Below are positions 33,664-38,478 of a stretch of DNA of 38,478 nucleotides, one piece after another. The stretch is taken from assembly GCF_016801985.1 (NCBI RefSeq), contig NZ_JAEVLS010000007.1:1-38478 (forward strand), given 5' to 3'. Source of the stretch: Steroidobacter gossypii (GTDB lineage Bacteria > Pseudomonadota > Gammaproteobacteria > Steroidobacterales > Steroidobacteraceae). Under the pieces are notes generated by a model. It saw only the letters and a list, made by a program, of their open reading frames with translations, did no database searches and was not told the origin of the DNA. How positions within the stretch are numbered: the first letter of the stretch is position 1; every line of letters begins with the position of its first letter. The translations under genes were made by a program, and so were the position numbers.

Positions 33664-36165
33664 TTAGAACTTGAAGCGAGCGGTCAAACCGTAAGTGCGG
33701 GGCGCACCCAGAAACGCGTTATAGGTGGCCGTCTGCGCCGGAGCGTCGAACACCACCTGCACGTACTCCTCGTCGGTGACGTTCAGGGACCAGGCTTCGA
33801 TCATCCATTTCTCGTCGGCGGCGCCAAAGCCGAGACGCGCGTTGACGATGGTATAGGCGTCCTGGATCTTGGCCGGATCCAGGTTGGAGCCGGTGTTGTA
33901 CTCGGACAGATACTTCGCTCCGACATTCGCACGCAGCAGCAGGTTGGCGCCGATCGGCTGATCGTAGGTCGCGGACACGCTGCCCGACCACTTGGGCGCG
34001 AACGACAACCGATCGTTTTCGCGATTGGCCGCGAATACGCCTGATTCTCCCAAGGTCGTGCCGAAGTCCTCGATCTCCGTTTCGGCGTAGGTCACTCCGC
34101 CTTGCAGGCTGAGCTGGTCGAGCGGCGTGTACCACACCAGGTCGACATCGATACCCTGTGACACCACTTGCGGCAGCGAGCGCACCACGAACTGGATGCC
34201 GGTGAAGGTGTTCAGCTGGAAGTCCTGATAATCCTGATAGAACACTGCGGTGTTCAACAACAGAGAGTTGTCGGCCAGGTTGGTTTTGATACCCAGCTCG
34301 TACGAGTCGACCAGTTCTTCGGCAAAGCTCGTATCCGTGATCACGGATGGCTGCACCGGAGTCAGACGAGTGCGGTCGAGGTTATAACCGCTCGCCTTGT
34401 AGCCTCGCGCGTACGACACATACGTCATGACCTGCTCATTGACGCGGAAGGCCAGTTTGGCCGTGCCGCTCAGGTCGTCCTCGTCGATCGACGTCTGGCG
34501 CGTGGTGACGCCGGTGTAGGCATGGTCGTTCGCGGTCGAGCAGGCGGTGCCGACGAACGTCGCCAGACCGTTGACCGCGGCCGGCGCCGTCGGGAAGACC
34601 GTAAGCTGAGCGGCGATGGAGTTCGGATTGGTCGGCGGCGCGGCGAGGTTTTGCCGGATGCGCGCGCAGCCGAGACCACCGCCCAGGTTGTTGTAGGCCG
34701 AATCGAGGTCCTTCTCTTCTTTGGTGTAACGCAAGCCGAGCGTCAACTCCAACTGCTCGGTGAATGCGATGCTGTTGTTGGCGAACAGCGCGTAACTCTT
34801 GCCTTCCTGTGCGAAGGTATCCAGCTGGCCCTGGCCGGCCGGATACACCGATCCTTGCGGCACGCCGAGCTGAGCCGCAAGCCAGCCAACGCGAGCCGCC
34901 TGCGTGGTGAGTACCGACGGCGCAAAGCGGCTGCTGACGTAGGCTTCGTAGTCGGACCCATAGAGCAGCTGCACGCGCGAGTCGAGATCTTCCGCGGCGA
35001 AGAAGCCGCCGATGATCCAGTTCATCTTGCCGGTCTGGCCGGCCAGCCGCAGCTCCTGACTGAGCTGATCGAACTCGGTGAAGTTCGGCCCGCCCGGCTC
35101 GCGATAGAAAATGTCGGCGCTTGAATAATCGACGTCCTGGCCATTGACGATTTCCCAGTTTCGCCACGCAGTGATCGAGGTCAGCTCCAGCTCGCCGATA
35201 TCGAATACCAGCTCGGCGGAGACGCCCTGATCGGTGATCTGCTGGGTGGTGGGACGATTGGAGAAAATGTCGTATTCGAACGGATCGGCGGGAATGCCCA
35301 CGCCGGTGTCGCTGTCCGACAAGGCGTCGACGCGCAGCGCCGTCGGGCCGGTGTTCATCTGCACGGCTCCGCAACAGTTCTCGTCGCGCTCCGTGTAGTC
35401 GGCGATGATGCGCGCCTCGAAGTTGTTGGTGGGTCTGAAGAGCAGCTGACCACGAGCGGTATAGAAGCTGCGATCCCAGTCGTCGTCCTCGGTGCGCGGG
35501 CCCTCGCCTCTGCTGACATCGTAATAACCATCGCGCTCGCGCGCCGAAACGAACAAGCGGCCGGCAAGCGTGTCGCCCGCCAGCGGGCCGGTGATCGACG
35601 CTGCGCCTTCCAGCGCGCTGAAGTTGCCGGTGGTCAGCTCGACGTTGGAACCAAAGTCGAATTGCGGCCGCTTGGAGATGACGTTGATGACGCCGGCCGA
35701 GGTGTTCTTGCCGAACAGCGTGCCCTGTGGGCCTTTCAACACTTCGATGCGCTCGAGCTCGCCCAGATCGCCGAACGCGACGCCATTGCGAGGCCGGTAG
35801 ACGCCGTCGATCACCACGCCGACCGAAGATTCGAGGCCCGGATTGTCACCCACCGTGCCGATGCCACGGATGCGCGCGGTCGTGCTCGCTTCGCTGGATG
35901 TTGAAGTGACAGTCAGGCCCGGCGCCAGAATGGCGAGATCCTTGATGTCTCTGACGCCGGTGTCCTGCAACAGCTGCTCGGACACCGCGGTCACCACGAT
36001 CGGCACGTCCTGCAAGCTCTGTTCACGCTTCTGCGCAGTCACGATGATGGTATCGATGGTGCGCGAGTCCTGGGGCTCCGTGGCTTGCTGCCCGAACGCG
36101 GGCACGGTCATCAGAGCCAATGCACCCACCACTGCTCGGCGCAGCAGCACACTTCGATCGTTCAT
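33664..36165 (-). CDS. TonB-dependent outer-membrane receptor
   Basis: Energised uptake channel for a siderophore, vitamin or carbon compound. 833 residues. Signal peptide about 1-25 (AVVGALALMTVPAFG), then a TonB box near DTIIVTAQKREQSLQDVP (38-55). Plug domain about 45-170 with LAPGLTVTSTSSEASTTARIRGIGTVGDN, IDGVYRPRNGVAFGDLGELERIEVLKGPQGTLFGKNTSAGVINVISKRP. The rest is a 22-strand barrel with alternating hydrophobic stretches and terminal phenylalanine (LTARFKF), the barrel-assembly signal. AAGGGGG ribosome-binding site at 36177-36171 with the ATG at 36165. The substrate cannot be told; the sphingomonad/Steroidobacter-type plug (VTAQKREQSLQDVP) is shared by many receptors of unknown ligand, and no sigma/anti-sigma or transporter genes adjoin it. 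Confidence 0.93.
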   Translation of the reverse strand: MNDRSVLLRRAVVGALALMTVPAFGQQATEPQDSRTIDTIIVTAQKREQSLQDVPIVVTAVSEQLLQDTGVRDIKDLAILAPGLTVTSTSSEASTTARIRGIGTVGDNPGLESSVGVVIDGVYRPRNGVAFGDLGELERIEVLKGPQGTLFGKNTSAGVINVISKRPQFDFGSNVELTTGNFSALEGAASITGPLAGDTLAGRLFVSARERDGYYDVSRGEGPRTEDDDWDRSFYTARGQLLFRPTNNFEARIIADYTERDENCCGAVQMNTGPTALRVDALSDSDTGVGIPADPFEYDIFSNRPTTQQITDQGVSAELVFDIGELELTSITAWRNWEIVNGQDVDYSSADIFYREPGGPNFTEFDQLSQELRLAGQTGKMNWIIGGFFAAEDLDSRVQLLYGSDYEAYVSSRFAPSVLTTQAARVGWLAAQLGVPQGSVYPAGQGQLDTFAQEGKSYALFANNSIAFTEQLELTLGLRYTKEEKDLDSAYNNLGGGLGCARIRQNLAAPPTNPNSIAAQLTVFPTAPAAVNGLATFVGTACSTANDHAYTGVTTRQTSIDEDDLSGTAKLAFRVNEQVMTYVSYARGYKASGYNLDRTRLTPVQPSVITDTSFAEELVDSYELGIKTNLADNSLLLNTAVFYQDYQDFQLNTFTGIQFVVRSLPQVVSQGIDVDLVWYTPLDQLSLQGGVTYAETEIEDFGTTLGESGVFAANRENDRLSFAPKWSGSVSATYDQPIGANLLLRANVGAKYLSEYNTGSNLDPAKIQDAYTIVNARLGFGAADEKWMIEAWSLNVTDEEYVQVVFDAPAQTATYNAFLGAPRTYGLTARFKF

Positions 36166-36505
36166 GGATCCCCCTTGTTTAGATCCAGATGCTTAGAGCC
36201 AATTTAGAGAACTTGTCATGGCGGGGCTGTGAGGCCCGCAGCTGATAGCCCAGCACCCGAAGCGTACTGAGTTCAGCGCGCCAGCGGAAGAGATTTCGCA
36301 TAAAAGCAACGGCCGCCAAGGGCCCGAAATGATTCAAACATGGGCGTTGCGGGCGGGATATTCGGAGAATGCGGCGTGCGGTCCGGGCTAGTCCCGAGGC
36401 GCGGGAGGAACTTGTTGCGACCTGCAGCACTGAGCTGTTGTTCGTCGACAACGAGTCGGGGATGATGCGCGGCTCGGGTGTGAGAAGCAAAGTCTGGTAG
36501 CGAGC
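36166..36505. promoter_or_regulatory. Divergent spacer between TonB receptor gene and sthA
   Basis: 340 bases that must hold both promoters. For the receptor (minus strand) a weak candidate is ATGACA (36219-36214) with 16 bases to TCTAAG (36197-36192). For sthA no good sigma70 match was seen; GTTGT-TCGTCG-ACAAC (36437-36452), 54 bases before the sthA start, is a short inverted repeat that could be an operator. Otherwise no gene, no RNA gene and no repeat recognised. Confidence 0.4.
36192..36219 (-). promoter_or_regulatory. Weak promoter candidate for TonB receptor
   Basis: Minus strand -35 ATGACA (5 of 6 to consensus) at 36219-36214, spacer 16, -10 TCTAAG (4 of 6) at 36197-36192, about 27 bases before the start codon. 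A leader of about 20 bases would include the strong ribosome-binding site. Confidence 0.3.
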
Positions 36506-37897
36506 ATGGCGACCGAACAATTTGATGTCGTGATCATTGGCAGCGGCCCGGCCGGCGAGGGAGCCGCAATGACGGCCGCCAAGAATCATCGCAGTGTGGC
36601 CATCGTCGAGCGCTACGCCGAGGTCGGCGGTGGGTGCACGCACTGGGGCACCATCCCCAGCAAGGCCCTGCGCCACGCGGTTCAGATCCTGCACGACCTG
36701 CGGCGCAATCCCTTGCTCCGGGAGTTTCGCGAGGCCTCGCGTTTGAGCTATCCGCAGTTGCTGGCGTCGGCCACCAAAGTGGTCGAGGCGCAGGTGGCCA
36801 GCCGCCGACGGTTCTATGAACGCAATCGGGTGCCGGTCTTCTTCGGCGAAGCGAGCTTTGTGGATGCAAACACGCTGGAGGTGCAACCGTCGACCGGCAA
36901 GCCCACCCGTCTGACGGCCAAGCACATCGTGATCGCCGCCGGCTCGCGTCCCTACCATCCACCGGAAGTGGACTTCGGGCACGAGCGAGTTCGAGACAGC
37001 GATTCCATTCTGCGCTACGGACAGCATCCATTCTCCGTGACCATCTATGGGGCGGGAGTGATTGGTTGTGAGTACGCCTCGATCTTCGTGAACTTAGGCG
37101 CGAAGGTGACCTTGGTCAATACTCAGGACCGGTTGTTGTCGTTTCTCGACGATGAGATCACCGAGGCTTTGTCATATCACCTGCGCGAGCAGGGCTGCGT
37201 GATCCGGCACAACGAGCAATTCAAGGAACTGCAAGCGCGCGAGCGCGACGTGGTGGTGCATCTCGCGTCCGGCCGCAAGATCAAGTCGGACCTGCTGCTG
37301 TGGGCCAACGGCCGCACCGGCAATTCAGACAAGCTGCAGCTGGAGCGCGTCGCTCTCAAAGCCAACAGTCGCGGCCAGATCGAGGTGAACCAGCATTACC
37401 AGACGGCGGTGCCGAACATCTATGCGGTCGGCGATATCGTCGGGCCGCCGGCGCTGGCAAGCGCGGCGTATGTGCAAGGCTCGCACGCTGTACTACACAT
37501 GCTCGATCCGAACATCCCGCCTCACAGCACCGCGACCATTCCGAGCGGCATCTACACGATCCCGGAGATTTCCTCGATCGGACGTAGCGAGCGCGAACTG
37601 CAGGAGGCCAAAGTGCCCTACGAAGTGGGTCACTGCGCGTTCAAAAATCTGGCGCGCGCGCAGATGACGGACGAACGCGTCGGCATGCTGAAGATCATTT
37701 TCCATGCCGAGACCATGGAGGTGCTGGGCGTGCATTGTTTCGGCGATCGCGCCTCGGAGATCGTGCACATTGGCCAGACGGTGATGGCGAGCTCGAACAA
37801 CGATATCCGTTATTTCACCCAGACCACGTTCAACTATCCGACCATGGCCGAGGCGTATCGCGTGGCTGCATACAACGGCATCAACCGCCTGACGTGA
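36506..37897 (+). CDS. sthA: Soluble pyridine nucleotide transhydrogenase
   Basis: Cytoplasmic FAD enzyme that transfers hydride between NADPH and NAD+, balancing NADPH excess. 463 residues (466 in E. coli). FAD-binding GSGPAGEG at 12-19, then the signature VGGGCTHWGTIPSKALRHAV (40-59): C44 is kept but the second redox cysteine of disulfide reductases is T49, which distinguishes SthA from Lpd and Gor. NAD-site GAGVIGCEYASIF near 180, second FAD motif YAVGDIVGPPALASAAY near 307, and dimer-interface end TTFNYPTMAEAYRVAAYNGINRLT. The Shine-Dalgarno is weak. Lies divergent from the receptor gene and upstream of mscL. Confidence 0.97.
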   Translation: MATEQFDVVIIGSGPAGEGAAMTAAKNHRSVAIVERYAEVGGGCTHWGTIPSKALRHAVQILHDLRRNPLLREFREASRLSYPQLLASATKVVEAQVASRRRFYERNRVPVFFGEASFVDANTLEVQPSTGKPTRLTAKHIVIAAGSRPYHPPEVDFGHERVRDSDSILRYGQHPFSVTIYGAGVIGCEYASIFVNLGAKVTLVNTQDRLLSFLDDEITEALSYHLREQGCVIRHNEQFKELQARERDVVVHLASGRKIKSDLLLWANGRTGNSDKLQLERVALKANSRGQIEVNQHYQTAVPNIYAVGDIVGPPALASAAYVQGSHAVLHMLDPNIPPHSTATIPSGIYTIPEISSIGRSERELQEAKVPYEVGHCAFKNLARAQMTDERVGMLKIIFHAETMEVLGVHCFGDRASEIVHIGQTVMASSNNDIRYFTQTTFNYPTMAEAYRVAAYNGINRLT

Positions 37898-37923
37898 CTC
37901 CCGCAACAGGTCGTGCCGACGTA

Positions 37924-37951
37924 TTGATTGTCACCTGAGTTGGCGTATCGT
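37924..37951 (+). promoter_or_regulatory. Weak promoter candidate for mscL
   Basis: TTGATT (37924-37929), 16-base spacer, TATCGT (37946-37951), about 35 bases before the mscL ATG. Both boxes are 4 of 6 to consensus, so it is only suggestive; mscL could also be read from sthA. Confidence 0.3.
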
Positions 37952-37985
37952 CGCGTTGCGCTAACAACTCCAATCGAGGTCGAGA

Positions 37986-38390
37986 ATGAGCATCGTCAAG
38001 GAATTCCGGGAATTTGCCGTCAAGGGCAACGTGGTCGACATGGCGGTGGGCATCATCATCGGCGCCGCCTTCGGCAAGATCGTGAGCTCCCTGGTCAGCG
38101 ACGTGGTGACGCCGCCGCTGGGCTATCTGATCGGCGGCGTGGATTTCACCCAGCTCGCCGTCAACTTGCCGGCCCTCCAGGACGGCGCGGAGCCGGTGAC
38201 CATTCGCTATGGTGTGTTCCTGCAGGCGACGTTCGACTTTCTGATCGTCGCGTTTGCCATTTTCCTGTTGGTGAAGCTGATCAATCGCCTGCGTCGAGCC
38301 GAGGAGGCCAAGCCGACTGCTCCCCCGGCGCCGCCCCGTCAGGAAGTGCTGCTGGAAGAGATCCGGGATCTGTTGAAACAGCAGCGTTGA
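37986..38390 (+). CDS. mscL: Large-conductance mechanosensitive channel
   Basis: Homopentameric inner-membrane safety valve opened by membrane tension during osmotic downshock. 134 residues (136 in E. coli). N-terminal amphipathic helix [15 protein letters not shown], pore helix TM1 about 15-45 ([31 protein letters not shown]), periplasmic loop 46-75, TM2 about 77-98, a charged RLRRAEE linker, a proline-rich turn and a C-terminal bundle helix ([14 protein letters not shown]). GAGG-type ribosome-binding site upstream. The gene is complete, ending just before the homopolymer runs. Confidence 0.97.
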   Translation: MSIVKEFREFAVKGNVVDMAVGIIIGAAFGKIVSSLVSDVVTPPLGYLIGGVDFTQLAVNLPALQDGAEPVTIRYGVFLQATFDFLIVAFAIFLLVKLINRLRRAEEAKPTAPPAPPRQEVLLEEIRDLLKQQR

Positions 38391-38404
38391 GATGGCTCGG
38401 TGGC

Positions 38405-38478
38405 GGGGGGGGGGGGGGGGGGGGGGCCCCCCCCCCCCCCCCCCCCCCCACGAACGGGGAGGCGAACCCCCCCCCCCG
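38405..38478. repeat. Homopolymer G and C runs at the window end
   Basis: 22 consecutive G (38405-38426), directly followed by 23 C (38427-38449), then a short mixed stretch and another run of 11 C. Self-complementary and unlike the rest of the window. Most likely a low-quality contig end rather than real chromosome. Confidence 0.8.

Noticed and set aside
34168-35124. 318-residue plus-strand frame inside the TonB receptor gene
   Set aside because: Antisense shadow of the receptor; no start signal and no domain.
36179-37027. 282-residue minus-strand frame opposite sthA and its upstream spacer
   Set aside because: Overlaps the clear sthA gene on the opposite strand and shows no conserved motif.

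Overview
The window is the translation and transcription super-cluster of a high-GC proteobacterium, almost certainly a gammaproteobacterium. The evidence is the gene order tuf-trnW-secE-nusG-rplKAJL-rpoBC-rpsLG-fusA-tuf-rpsJ-S10/spc/alpha, a three-helix SecE, a zinc-free 101-residue S14, an L36 gene directly after secY, and a soluble transhydrogenase (SthA). The large TonB-dependent receptor resembles those that are abundant in Steroidobacter/Xanthomonas-like lineages, but the genus cannot be fixed from this window alone.

Layout. 1-1080 is the 3' part of a first tuf gene, followed by tRNA-Trp, secE and nusG. 2311-4739 holds rplK, rplA, rplJ and rplL, with a 331-base structured leader before rplJ. 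4944-13363 holds rpoB and rpoC. A hairpin and a near-consensus sigma70 promoter (13437-13465) then start the str block (rpsL, rpsG, fusA, second tuf, rpsJ). A 372-base gap after rpsJ holds an inverted-repeat element, a second good promoter (18421-18448) and a structured leader ahead of rplC. From rplC to rpmJ the S10 and spc gene sets run without a visible break (rpsQ and rplN overlap). A third promoter candidate precedes rpsM, and the alpha block (rpsM, rpsK, rpsD, rpoA, rplQ) ends at a strong terminator at 32571-32600.

32600-36165, on the minus strand, is the only accessory-looking part: a TonB-dependent outer-membrane receptor and, downstream, an ApbE-type FMN transferase. After a divergent 340-base spacer come sthA and mscL on the plus strand. 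The window ends in runs of G and C that look like assembly or sequencing artefact.

Function. The first 32 kb encodes ribosomal proteins, the core RNA polymerase subunits, elongation factors Tu and G, the antitermination factor NusG and the Sec translocon core (SecE, SecY). Gene content is highly conserved. The less ordinary features are regulatory architecture (mobile-looking repeat plus leader between rpsJ and rplC, competing hairpins before rpoA, hairpin between rpoA and rplQ), a 90-residue Lys/Ala tail on L17, two tuf genes differing at one base over 1080, and an apbE gene with almost no room for its own promoter behind a terminator. I found no phage, CRISPR, transposase, defence system, biosynthetic cluster or clear new system.
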